Assembly: GCA_026745465.1 (NCBI GenBank)
Contig: JACYXH010000102.1
Span: 209,501-273,500, forward strand
DNA: 64,000 nt
From: Lota lota
Taxonomy: Eukaryota; Chordata; Actinopteri; Gadiformes; Lotidae
Reading direction: 5' to 3'
Part shown: positions 1 through 51,871 of the stretch, in pieces
Numbering within the stretch: the stretch's first letter is position 1
Layout of the letters: each line of letters starts with the position of its first letter
The notes under the pieces: generated by a model
The model's input: only the letters and a program-made list of their open reading frames with translations
Told to the model about the DNA's origin: nothing
Databases searched by the model: none
Position numbers and translations under genes: made by a program

Positions 1-3000
1 CAAGAGTCAATCAAAATCAAAATCTTGACGACAAAGATGATTATTGAGAAGAAATGGGGCGTGAAGAAGGGGGCGTGGCCATGTCGCCGAGGTGATTTTC
101 TAAAAGGGGTTTCTGAAAACAAACAGCGGGGGGGAAAGCGATCTGCGGCGCTATAACACTTGCAATTCAATCCAGCTGCGGTCGAAAATACAACCGGTTC
201 CCCTGGTTAAGATGGACGGTTCCTAAACAACACTGACACACTCCCTGCAGTCACGGTCTGTGTGGGCCAGTGACAAAGTTCTGGCCCAGCGGATCTGGGC
301 AGTATCTGTCAGTCTACTGGGGCACCCCCCCCCCCCCTCCACCCCCACCCCTCCACGGCAGAAACACTGTAGTCCCATTTTCCCCTGCGCCTACGACTAC
401 TACTCCTTACAGGCATAGTGGTCGGCCCAGTGGGACTCTCAAAGCTGGCAAATGAAAATGTAAATACGGTCTGGAGGCATTTGGTTTTCAAGGAGCCTTG
501 TTCCTGACCATCCCGCAATAACGACCTGACCAAACCCCGCTCACGCACGTTTACTGCAATGTGTGTTTAGGAAAAATAAATACAGCGACAACACGTCTTT
601 TTCTTTTCTTCATCTCATAAGACAAATAAAGAGAAAACGCTTGTGTGCAGAATAAACCGTTTGCGGGCACAGAGGGAGCAGCACAGGGAGGTCAGAGAGC
701 CAGGGTCCAGGGAGAGTCTGGGGAGGGAGAGGGAGGGAGAGGGAGGAGAACGTCAGGCTCTGACTGCAGCTTGATGGGGGGTGGGTGCTGTGCCTAAAGA
801 ATTAGTGGAGAAAACGGAGACTGAATCAGATATGGTGGAATAGAAAAGAAAACAAACAAATCGCTAGGTGAGTCAATGACACTAGAGAAGCTTGTTAGGT
901 CAAATAATCTCAACCCACACACAACCCCCGTCTTGGAGTGACTCACGGCTGCTCAGCCCTGCCGACGGAGACGCTATTTATTTGACTTTTGTCGGGAGGA
1001 TTACAAGAGAAGGTGTTCCCCTCTCTGACCAATCCCAGCACACCAGGTTGGCAACGGCATTGTACAACATATGAAGTCTGCAACTAGCGCTGTAATGTGA
1101 AATGAATAAAAGCCGCTAAAAAACTGTTTGGCATAAAGAAAACCCCTCAAAAGCATACACACACACACGTTGTGTTACTAGCGCCGGGCCCAGTGACCTC
1201 TAACCTCCCACTGGGGGTGTCTGCAATCTAAGGGGAGGAGCATTGGCACATTGGTGACAGCTTGTGAGCCACTCGTATGGAACTGTTCTCCCTCCCCATC
1301 AGTCCCTCCCTTTCTCTCACTGCTAAAGTGTGCTAGGCGCCCCCCCCCCCCCAACGAAGAGACACTGCTTCTCTCCCCTCTCTGGGGAAATCCAGTAATG
1401 GCCCCAGCAGCGCCCGCCCCAGCCCTGACGAGACCCCCAACACCCCCACATCTCAGCAGGCCACACGTTCCAGGGCGCGCTCTGATGACTCAACATGGTA
1501 GAGCTGTACCATGTCACACAGCACAGGGGGAAGCCTGTGCTGTGTGACATGGTAGAGCTGTACCATGTCACACAGCACAGGGGGAAGCCTGTGCTGTGTG
1601 ACATGGTAGAGCTGTACCATGTCACACAGCACAGGGGGAAGCCTGTGCTGTGTGACATGGTAGAGCTGTACCATGTCACACAGCACAGGGGGAAGCCTGT
1701 GCTGTGTGACATGGTAGAGCTGTACCATGTCACACAGCACAGGGGGAAGCCTGTGCTGTGTGACATGGTAGAGCTGTACCATGTCACACAGCACAGGGGG
1801 AAGCCTGTGCTGTGTGACATGGTAGAGCTGTACCATGTCACACAGCACAGGGGGAAGCCTGTGCTGTGTGACATGGTAGAGCTGTACCATGTCACACAGC
1901 ACAGGGGGAAGCCTGTGCTGTGTGACATGGTAGAGCTGTACCATGTCACACAGCACAGGGGGAAGCCTGTGCTGTGTGACATGGTAGAGCTGTACCATGT
2001 CACACAGCACAGGGGGAAGCCTGTGCTGTGTGACATGGTAGAGCTGTACCATGTCACACAGCACAGGGGGAAGCCTGTGCTGTGTGACATGGTAGAGCTG
2101 TACCATGTCACACAGCACAGGGGGAAGCCTGTGCTGTGTGACATGGTAGAGCTGTACCATGTCACAGCACAGGGGGAAGCCTGTGCTGTGTGACATGGTA
2201 GAGCTGTACCATGTCACACAGCACAGGGGGAAGCCTGTGCTGTGTGACATGGTAGAGCTGTACCATGTCACACAGCACAGGGGGAAGCCTGTGCTGTGTG
2301 ACATGGTAGAGCTGTACCATGTCACACAGCACAGGGGGAAGCCTGTGCTGTGTGACATGGTAGAGCTGTACCATGTCACACAGCACAGGGGGAAGCCCGT
2401 GCTGTGTGACATGGTAGAGCTGTACCATGTCACACAGCACAGGGGGAAGCCCGTGCTGTGTGACATGGTAGAGCTGTACCATGTCACACAGCACAGGGGG
2501 AAGCCTGTGCTGTGTGACATGGTAGAGCTGTACCATGTCACACAGCACAGGGGGAAGCCCGTGCTGTGTGACATGGTAGAGCTGTACCATGTCACACAGC
2601 ACAGGGGGAAGCCCGTGCTGTGTGACATGGTAGAGCTGTACCATGTCACACAGCACAGGGGGAAGCCCGTGCATCTGATGTGTAAACGTCACACATTTTC
2701 ACAACTTAAAAAAGGAACAAATAATAATAATGTTCTGAGTGAAACCTATAGAGGATTAATTGAGAGTCTAAACACAAATGTTTCAAATTAACCCTCGTGT
2801 ACAATTCCGATAACTACATTTGTAAACAAGGACAAAAAAAAACCTCTGAAATGAAAAGGCCTAATCTAATATTAAATTGTCTTGACTCGCCGCCACAAAG
2901 TCTTTTGCATTAACGACATTTCATTTGGAAATCCAATTTACCGTTGTAATTTATTTATTTTATCTGTCTAAACGAATGACATCTGAGCCATCCCCGTCCG

Positions 3001-3661
3001 CCAGACACCAGACAATGCCCGCCTTCGCTATAGGAAGCTCCTCGATGAGTACCATGTGCCCAATGAAAACACTGCTAATCTGGTCTGCATTAGCCAATAA
3101 CCAAGGGCGAGGAGCACTGGAGTAAGCGATACTCCACATCGGGTGGGTGAGACGGACGCCTCTGCAGACGACCGCTTCAGAGTGATGCCAGGGGGCTGGC
3201 ATGGTTGTCTGTCTTTTTTTTTTTTTTCTCTCTCCTGTCGACAGTGGACGTCTGCAGAGAGGGGAGCCCCGGCCTCAGTGCAGCATCCTGGGGATGGGTG
3301 TTGGGAAGCTGCTACCCACCCGGACTATGGAAGGGAGGCCAGGGGAGGAGGAGGAGGATCCTAGCAGTGAGAGCAGGAGCTGCTGACAGCAGACAAGAGC
3401 TGCGACCTCAAAACCATTCACCCACGCCAACATAACACGGAATACTATTTGGTTCAATAAAACCAACGTGTTACAGCAAAACACAATACAGGAAAAAAAA
3501 GAAAGAAAGTAAAGCTTAATCCACGTAAAAATAAAGCGAAATATAAGAAAATACGAGAACAAGAAACAAATTATGCTCCAGCAAAAAGAAGCGGGCACAA
3601 CCCCCCCCCCCCCCCCCCCCAAAAACACCGGGTCCAGGGAGATTGTGGGCGGTGGTTTCAC
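1..3661. other. scaper intron (3' of last exon seen), non-coding
   Basis: Outside the 54-bp minisatellite I see no exon with homology to SCAPER's C-terminal half, so the next exon must lie left of the window. Holds poly-C runs near 320 and 1340, a (GGGAGA) stretch near 725 and otherwise unique sequence. Confidence 0.6.
1495..2672. repeat. 54-bp palindromic minisatellite, about 21.8 copies
   Basis: Near-perfect tandem units of 54 bp. Each unit contains perfect 20-bp inverted arms, TACCATGTCACACAGCACAG and its reverse complement, around the 8-base loop GGGGAAGC; the junction between units is also nearly self-complementary. One unit near 2160 is 2 bp shorter. A CCTGTG to CCCGTG variant is confined to the right-hand end. 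Because 54 is a multiple of 3, long spurious ORFs arise on both strands. It lies in the scaper intron after the last exon seen. Confidence 0.98.
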
Positions 3662-38737
<35,076 letters not shown>

Positions 38738-39109
38738 GGACGCAGAATAGTTGTAATGCTCAGTGGGAAAGGCGGTGAATTATTAACGAAGCGGCTCGTC
38801 TTGTCTCTAAAGCTGATGGAGAAACCTAGCATAGCGATGACAGCACAACAACCCAAAAAAATAATAAGACGGAAGTGTTCCGGTGTCACGTGTTTGATAG
38901 GCACCGCCGTTGTCCAATAATAATGCGGACAAGAGGACAATTGTGAATTCGGACCAATCATATGTAGTAAAGTATGGGTCAAAGGGTGTTGGGCGTATTC
39001 GTAAGGCGGGACTCAAAGTATCTACCATGGCAACCAAAGGCAGGCGCGGGATGTAGTTCTGTGGTCGTCTTGGATGTTGTTTGGAGGTTAGGACAAGTAG
39101 TTTTTCAAG
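38738..39109. promoter_or_regulatory. Divergent promoter between scaper and rcn2, with rcn2 5' UTR exon
   Basis: The two genes are head to head. Between them the sequence shows an ETS-type site (CGGAAGTG, 38870-38877), a palindromic E-box CACGTG (38887-38892) and two CCAAT boxes (38914-38918, 38954-38958), with no clear TATA box. A good donor (CAAG|GTAAAAG) ends a likely rcn2 non-coding first exon at 39109; its 5' end is not visible. The arrangement fits a shared housekeeping promoter; activity is inferred. Confidence 0.55.
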
Positions 39110-39519
39110 GTAAAAGCGCAATGTTAGGTTGGGAGAATGTGGTTTGATTAGCATACGTGTATGTTTTTATTCTTCATAGTGTATACTTTGTTCTCTAACG
39201 TCGATATGTGGGTTGCATTGTTGTCCGCCGTCCACTTATCTCCCGAACGCATTGACGTTAGACACAGCTGAACAGATTTGATATTGACAGGCCTACTGTC
39301 AGCTGTGTTTATTGTGTTTAAAACGTTATCTCAACGGGTGTTGCCCAGTCGAGATTACGACAAGAACGATCACTGTAACAACATGTCACTCATTTATAAC
39401 ATGTGTCCCCTGATGGCTGTCCTTGAAGGGTTTTAAACATCTAGACCTACCTAACAATACAATACAATCTTGGAAATGTAGGGCTACCTGGTGCATTAAC
39501 ATTTTGTGTTCTTCCACAG

Positions 39520-41394
<1,875 letters not shown>

Positions 41395-41550
41395 CTTCGC
41401 TTTTAATGGTCATTGTCTGTACAATCTCTTAATCTGGCTTGTTTTCTGTATTATTCTAAAAACATTTCTCAGACTTTTATTTTGATGAATTTGAAACATA
41501 TCTTATTTTCTTCAATAATTAATGAACTAAGGCTATAGGAGCAGAACTTT

Positions 41551-41973
41551 ATTAAATGAATGCTCAATGGATATATTAAGTACTGCTGTATTGCAGTTAT
41601 TAATCAGAAGTGATCCCCTCACCTGATTTGCTGTTATTAACTAATCAGTAGAAGCCCTTAATATCTAAAATGCCAGTATTGTTGGCTTCACTTTTTGGAT
41701 GTGCATTGTTGGGATGTGCATTGCAGCTCTTCCTCATTCAAACCACTGAGCCACTGATGTGCTTCAAGTCTGGCTTCCTGAATGTGTCACAATGAGTTTC
41801 AGTTCATAACCCTGATATGTACTGCCGGTCACATTTTGAAAGGCAAGCTTTGCAAAGTGAACTCAACTGAGGGAACTTTCAAAGGGACTAATCTCTGCCT
41901 GCCGGTAAAATGCCATTACAATTCAAAGATGTATTTTGGGTAAGTGACCAGTTATGTTACTAAACCTAATAAA
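41551..41973 (+). terminator. rcn2 3' UTR with candidate poly(A) signals
   Basis: Downstream of the rcn2 stop are ATTAAA at 41551-41556 and AATAAA at 41968-41973. The second lies just past the first coding exon of pstpip1 (41910-41939), so if it is used the rcn2 transcript runs through the pstpip1 start exon. Which signal is used cannot be told from sequence. Confidence 0.45.
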
Positions 41974-44900
41974 CGAATGTATTAAGTAGCTATTTGTGTT
42001 ACTGTTTCAGCAAGGATGCTATTTTGAACTAAAACAAAGCCTGTAATTAAATATTTTGTGTTCTGTACTTCCTCTGGTTCACTATGACTCATGACTAACA
42101 TCCTCAAGGTGTAGTTTTTCTGAACGAACGTTATGTGGTTTTCATATGATTTTATTATTTTGAGTTTTGGTTAGAAATTGTAAATAGAATATTGAACAGA
42201 AATGTAGGTAGATAAACCCAATTGATACACTACTATACTATATACAGTAGTGGTAGACAAACACAATAGATGAACGCCTTTTTAGGTGTGGGCAAATACC
42301 ACAATGCACCAACGTGTTTTAGCGCGTGTGTGTACTAGACCTATATTTCCATGGTTGTTTCAGAAGTCACATGCTGACTTCACACCTTTGATACTGACAC
42401 TTTGGGGCCTGTAAAATTGTTCATCTGAAAACAGTGATTTGCATGCAACACCCGAGCACAATATTTCCACTGCAACCTTCGAAAGAAAGTCCCAGTTTAC
42501 TTTGTTTAGGTGCCTATAAACTCCCCATTTCGAATGTAAATCCTGTTACATTGAAATGTTTTCGTAATACTTTACATAATCCGAGATCTATGCTGTAGCC
42601 TACTTTAAATAATTCATTTCAACAACAATTTACCAACTCCTGGGGCCTGTATCATTTGATGTTGTAACATAACTGCTTTTGCTCAAGATCCTCAATCCTG
42701 TATCAAAAACATCTAACCCGCTAGGCTATATTCCTTAATGTTTGGGTGTTTGATGCAACAAGCCTGTTGATACAGCTATCGTATTGGACAATTGTAGGGA
42801 GTGGATTTCATCAGTAATGTGGGATATGAAGCCATACTTCAGAGACTTTGTGATGGCCGACGGACATGTAAGGACATGGAAGAAATACTGAAGATGAGGT
42901 TTGTCATTTGGATAAGGCTGCAATTATACAATTATAATAAATATATAACAGTATTAATATGCTCTAATGGAATGAAAATGGGTATTCCACGTAGGGCATC
43001 CGCAGAAGAGAAATATGGAAAGGAATTGGTCGCAATCGCACGGAAAACTGGAGGCATTTATGAGATCAAGTAAATATGTTATATACTTGTTATTTAGTAT
43101 TAGGCCAGCCTGTAATGACACAAAACAGAATTCCATTATGAAAATGTGAATATTTCAATTAAGTAACCTTCCAAAATCGTTCTTATTTTTCAAACAGCAC
43201 CTTAAGAAACTCTTTTGATGAGGTGAAAACACGTATGTACACGGATAGATCCTACATATTTTTCTGCGTTTTTCTTGTCATTCTTTGTTCAGCGTTTTCA
43301 TTTGTTCCATTTAAAGGCAAGTGTTTTTGTTTTTTTTTAGAGATTGAGAAGATTGGTCTCTTTCACCTTCATCTCTCTGGGAAGCTGAAGGAAGAGGCGA
43401 AAAGCATAGAGACGTTCAGAGAGCAGCAGAAAGAGCAGAAGAAGAAGGTGACTTGAATATGAGATAAAAGCATAGCACACTTACTAGAGCAGTACCAAAG
43501 TGTACTACTTGTTCATTTGTTTAGGCATTTGTACTTCATCTAAGAATTGACCTTCTTGGGGTATTTGATGAAGTATGAAATGTAATTACTACACATAAAT
43601 TAATGTTATGTTAAACAAATAGCCTACTTATGCTGAGCATATATCAAGTATTTATTTTTCCTTCATCAGTTTGAATTCCTCATGGACAAGGTCCAGAAAA
43701 CAAAAGTATGTCTGCATAAAAAAACAATAGAGGTAAGATAGAGGTTTTTTTACAGATTGATGTCTTTTCATTTGTGGTCTAATTATCTTTCATCTACCAC
43801 TATAACAATTAAAAACACACCATAAATTAAGTATTGTGACGCCTCATGATGTCGTGTTGTGCAAGAAACCAGTGTCACGATAAGTTAGTCATGCCGGAAG
43901 AGTTCTAGTTTTGGTCCATGCAGAGCTGGCGGCCTACCGAGGCTTGCACGGTCAAAAACCACCGGAAATGTTTGTGTTTAAATTTTTTTTTTTACCTTGT
44001 TTGTGTTTAATAAAGTCGGATTCCTTTTCAGTCAAAGAAATCCTATGAGCAGCGATGCAAAGAGGCTGACGAGGCCGAGCAAGTGGCTGTCAAGATTGCC
44101 AGTGCTCCCTTAGCCACACCCAAACAGACAGAAAAGGTACACTGAAAACGCTACTGCAGACCTACACCACATTAACTTAAGATGTGGTGAGAGTGGGATC
44201 TCACTGGGAGCTTAAGATGTGGGTATTGGGTTTGTCGATAGTACGATTCTCGTGTTTCAAGAGAGAGGTACGGGCTGGCCAGCCAATTTTATTTGTAGGA
44301 TATATCATTTAGGATGTGCTTGTATTGATAACATTATTGAAGTCCCTATCCGTCAGCATAGACTACAGATATGTCCAGGTAATTGTAAGCTACAAGCTAA
44401 TTGAAATGCTACACATTGTGACTTTAATGAATTAATAGTCCGATGTTTTCTGTTACTGGAAGCTTTAAAGTAGCTTGAACGTACTTTCGTTTTCCTTTCA
44501 GTTACAGAACAAATCGAAGCAGTGCAGGGAAGTGGCCGATGAAGCTGGTGAGGAAGTCTGAGAGAGATGAAATAAGTCATTACTATCACAACAACTAATA
44601 AAAAATGTTGACATGGAAATAATGCATGTCCTTTTGTTTAGAGAAACTATACATGTCAAACATCGAACAGCTGGACAAGATTCGTCTAGAATGGGAGTCG
44701 ACACATGTGAGCACGTGTGAGGTAGGACGTCCTTACTAATGTGACCTTTGACCTCTACACTTTGTCTTAAAAAGTCGGTCTGTGTTTTCATGAGTAGTTC
44801 CCCTTCCTAACATTCACTTACCCTTAGCCCTTGGTATAACGTTAACAGCATAGGTTGCACGACACAACCCCCACCCTAACCCTAACCCTAACCTAACCAA

Positions 44901-47312
44901 AACCAACCATATCCCAAACCCTAACCCTAACCTAACCAAAACCAACCATATCCCAAACCCTAACCCTAACCTAACCAAAACCAACCATATCCCTAACCCT
45001 AACCCTAACCTAACCAAAACCAACCATATCCCAAACCCTAACCCTAAGCTAACCAAAACCAACCATATCCCAAACCCTAACCCTTAACCACTTCTAACTC
45101 AATACCTTAACTTAACCATCTAACGCCTAAACTTAACCATCTCTAACCTCATACCTAAACTTAACCACGTCTAACTCAATACCTTAACTCAACCATCTAA
45201 CCAGCCAAAATGAGCAACGCCATCCTAGGACAAATTAACTAGCCTTCTCGCCTTCCTATGCACATATTGCACAAAATGCATAACCATAATGCATTGTGGG
45301 TGATATGCACCTCTGTAATGACCATCAGCGTTGACTAACTCAGCCCTCCGAGGGTCGATCCCACCAAGTCCACCTCCGTTTTCCAGACACATGGCACGGC
45401 ACTCATGATGGCAGTGGGGATTCCCCCGGGGGCATGTTGAGGGCTAACCCTCTTTAGAGGTTTAAAAACAGACTTGATTCATGATTTATGCATTTCATTT
45501 TTGTAGAGGAGACACGCAAGTTCTAAAGTCTACAAAAAATGTATTAATGAACCCACCTCCACCCTTATTACACACAATTAACCAGGGTAGAAATGTTGTT
45601 TGTCTCCTGTATGTCACTAACCCATTGGTCAAAACCAACAACAAATATCTAAATGTGACATTAATGGCAACATGTTAGAAGTAGGACATCTTGCGAAGGT
45701 CAACATCTGGAGTGACTGCTTTTGACCACTAGATGTCCCCAAGTGAAATGTTTATTGTGGACCTCTAAACATTCATTATTGTTCAAACAGTATCATTGAA
45801 GACACTTCATTAATCAAGGTCTGCTCTGCAGGTTTTCCAGCAGCTGGAAGAGGAGCGCATCACCTTCATAAGGAATGCCCTCTGGATGCACAGCAATCAG
45901 TTATCCTTGCAATGCGTAAAGGATGACGAGGTGGGCCCAGTTTGAAATCCTACTTCACCAACATGTGAGACTGTAGTCATCGTTGTAAACTAACTATGTC
46001 ACATAAACATTTTCAAAATGGCCTTTTAGTGTTACGAGGACTTGAGGAACACACTGGAAAAGTGTGCCATCGTTGAAGACAACAACTGCTTTATGGACAT
46101 GAAAGGCACAGGGCCAAATCCACCTGGTAAGGCATGTTCCCCGTGTGTCTGGATCTCTTTTTATGTGAATATGAATCAATCAGCATACGTTCTACTCCAT
46201 GTAGGCTACGCCTACAATCCTAGAACTAAAGTTACAAGATCCTAAAATCCATGATACAATATCGAATCAGCCTCTGATAAATTGCATTAACATATTTGTT
46301 TGTCATATATTCCCAGCCCCAATCAAATTTGAAAATTACTACGAAAGGCAAACTACAGCACAAAACGGCGACACTGCTGGATTTGTTGGCGTCATGAAAA
46401 GGTAAGAAACCAAATCCATGGTTTTCAATTTGTTTAAATTGGCCAGCTCGAATGTCTCCATTTCGTTTTCTTTGGCGCAACCTTTTGCGATTAAGCGTAA
46501 TGCTCCCAGAGATACCAGCGGAGCCGCCACCGACACGCAGTTAAAAACACATTCATGACACTGCAAATGCAAGGGCTTTCATCAGTGGGCCAAAGGCTCA
46601 ATCCCATTGCTTCAGCTAATGAATTAACATTTGGTACGATATGAAGATCTTCGCGATTACCACCTAAAATTACAAATGTAGAAGTATTTCTAACTCGTTT
46701 CTTTTTATCATTTCTAGGTTCACAACTCTACTGCAAGGGAGCAATTTGTGTTCCTCTAGAACAAACGTCAGTGAGCCAGTGACGCAGTCCCAAGGTATAT
46801 GTAACGTCAATGAAATTGGAAACCACTGGCAAGTAGGCCACTGGTGCAAATCTCAATCTCAGTAAGATGAAGTACTATGATGTCGTTCCTAGCGAGGCTG
46901 TTATTCTGGTTGTATTCCCACGTTTCCCGTGAGCCCCGGTGTTCCTCAAGCTAAGGAATGTCTCATTCGGACTATTTTCAGGCGAACTGGAAGACGGTGT
47001 GTATGCCTCGATCTCAGGATTTCCCAAGGAGCCAACGCGCGGAGAGTTCAGTGAGGAGTTCAAGGCTATGTACGACTACGTGGCCCAGGTGAGCCTTCAT
47101 ACTCCCAGCGGCGGTTCCCACACATCCAGGACGTGCCTGGATTCCGCCATTCAAAGACTGGTCTTTTCTTCTTAACTTAGGGGGACGATGAGCTGTCTGT
47201 TTCGGCCGGGGACATTGTGATGGTGATCGAACAGGGCGACGACGGCTGGTGGATGGTGGAGAGGAATGGCCGGTTTGGATTTGTTCCAGGCTCTTATCTC
47301 ACCCTGGAATGA
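41910..47312 (+). CDS. pstpip1: PSTPIP1, F-BAR and SH3 adaptor (proline-serine-threonine phosphatase-interacting protein 1)
   Basis: Fifteen coding exons: 41910-41939, 42798-42898, 42995-43069, 43198-43232, 43341-43447, 43670-43732, 44032-44136, 44502-44547, 44642-44721, 45832-45930, 46030-46126, 46317-46401, 46718-46794, 46982-47088, 47181-47312. Phases match, giving 412 aa (human 416). The 10-codon first exon ([10 protein letters not shown]) is easy to miss; it matches human MMPQLQFKDAFW. An F-BAR domain covers about residues 5-280 ([32 protein letters not shown]). A C-terminal SH3 domain spans the last 57 residues (AMYDYVAQ...[11 protein letters not shown]...[19 protein letters not shown]). 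In mammals PSTPIP1 links PTP-PEST to WASP, CD2 and pyrin. [12 protein letters not shown] and the following [11 protein letters not shown] keep the tryptophan and acidic residues linked to PTP-PEST binding and to human autoinflammatory variants. Intron 9 holds a telomere-like minisatellite. Poly(A) signal AATAAA at 47775-47780. Confidence 0.96.
44722..45831. other. pstpip1 intron 9
   Basis: Longest pstpip1 intron after the first; holds the telomere-like minisatellite and otherwise unique sequence. Confidence 0.7.
44868..45080. repeat. Telomere-like 39-bp minisatellite
   Basis: About five units in pstpip1 intron 9, each with two or three CCCTAA repeats followed by CCTAACCAAAACCAACCATA. CCCTAA is the vertebrate telomere repeat. 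Degenerate CTTAACCATCTAAC copies continue to about 45200. Confidence 0.9.
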
Positions 47313-47774
47313 GGTCAACTATGGTTTTATTAATGGAGGGGCATGGTCCTCTGAAGAGGAAGTGAACTTGTTGCTGACTTATACTTTTTTTTTACTGGAA
47401 AACGGAAATGTTTTGTTCCACATGGTTAACTAAACGTGTGGTGTGCGTGTAATTTGTCATACGCTCTCTCTTTTTCTTATCATCACTGACACGCTGCAAG
47501 ACTATTATGAGTCTGCTTTATCTGTGCGTTCGGGTTGTCCAAGAATAATCAGTTATTTATTTGTGTAATTAGTATTATTATAGGTATAATGCTTTACATT
47601 GCTGTATCCTCTTGCAGGTCTTCTGATGTATGTTGACTATGACCATATCATGGTCAGTCGGGTTTAATGGTCCCACTAATACCATCTTATCAGACTTGCC
47701 ATTCATTTTGAGCGCCATGGTTGGCTTTGTCATTGTGCTGAAATGCATCTCTATTTATGATATGTATGGTGTGC

Positions 47775-47780
47775 AATAAA
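47775..47780 (+). terminator. pstpip1 poly(A) signal
   Basis: AATAAA about 460 bp after the stop, followed almost at once by a long (CT)n tract. No other close match lies between stop and repeat. Confidence 0.6.
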
Positions 47781-47800
47781 ACCAGTTTGACGCTTTCCTA

Positions 47801-47993
<193 letters not shown>

Positions 47994-48042
47994 GTGTCGT
48001 GTTGACGGTTAGCGATTAACACACATCAAATATTTCCTCCAT

Positions 48043-50997
<2,955 letters not shown>

Positions 50998-51871
50998 TTC
51001 TTGAACCGGGGTGTCAATAAGAAGAAGCCTTGAATGCAAAGTCAAAGGGATCCTATTTCAACATGTCAACCACCGGCTAAAGTGCACTGGCCCGTAGTTA
51101 GCACAACTGTTTTGCGGCTTCTGTTTGAAATACGAAACGTTGTCCACTAGAGGGCAATGTTGGCCTACACATGGACTGCGTCCTGTTGGTTCAACGTTAG
51201 TCTGTTCAACATATGTATTGCAATCCGCCACAGCAGCGGACACCTTAACCTTTAACCTTAACCTTTAACGTTGCAAAAGTAAACCTGCCCTGTTCATGTA
51301 TTCATGTGTTCATGTATGAGTCTTCTCTATTTGTGTCATATTACTACCTATTGCTATTACGATAGGCGGTACTATATAAAATAGGTTATTACCCAACAAT
51401 AAATCATATTACATAGTATCCTGTTTTATACAGTCTATATATAGAAAACATTACAACCGTAAACATTTCTAAATTAGGAAGTTGTTGTTCAGGTTGTAAT
51501 GTTGTTGCACTCCGAAGCTATAGGTGGCGATCAAAGTGCTGGCGTTTCATCCAGCGCATCAAACTGGCCATTGAAACCTTTGGCCAAGCATGTGACAGTT
51601 CTCTTTCACAACCCAGGTCGCTAACGTTCAAAGCTAACTTTAATAACATCACGTTTGCAACACTTTACTTGAATCGGGCTATCTATCTTGGACTAAACCG
51701 AGGTAGGCCTACTGTTTACCAATAGTTTACTACCAATCACATTCGATGTCAACAAAGATCTGTCATCAAACATGTGTCATCTCATAATACAACTTACACA
51801 ATGTGATCATCCGCATGCCTATGCTTTAGTTGTGATTGTTTATCATACTTTAGGTACAATCCTCTGAAACG
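50998..51871. promoter_or_regulatory. Divergent intergenic region tspan3 / CCCH-RWD-CHY gene, with a 5' UTR exon
   Basis: Both flanking genes are transcribed away from this interval. A donor (CGAG|GTAGGC, exon end 51702) and an acceptor (TTTAG|GTACAA, exon start 51854) support a non-coding first exon of the plus-strand gene, spliced 18 bp before its ATG. No TATA box is evident; core promoter positions are inferred from the arrangement only. Confidence 0.4.

Noticed and set aside
1495-2672. CRISPR-like array of palindromic repeats
   Set aside because: There are no unique spacers, the units are contiguous, and the genome is vertebrate.
1323-2791. Long ORFs on both strands with an 18-residue repeat (MVELYHVTQHRGKPVLCD and others)
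   Set aside because: They arise because the 54-bp minisatellite unit is a multiple of three; no start context, homology or codon signal.
44814-45062. 82-aa ORF of [13 protein letters not shown] repeats
   Set aside because: Translation of the telomere-like minisatellite.
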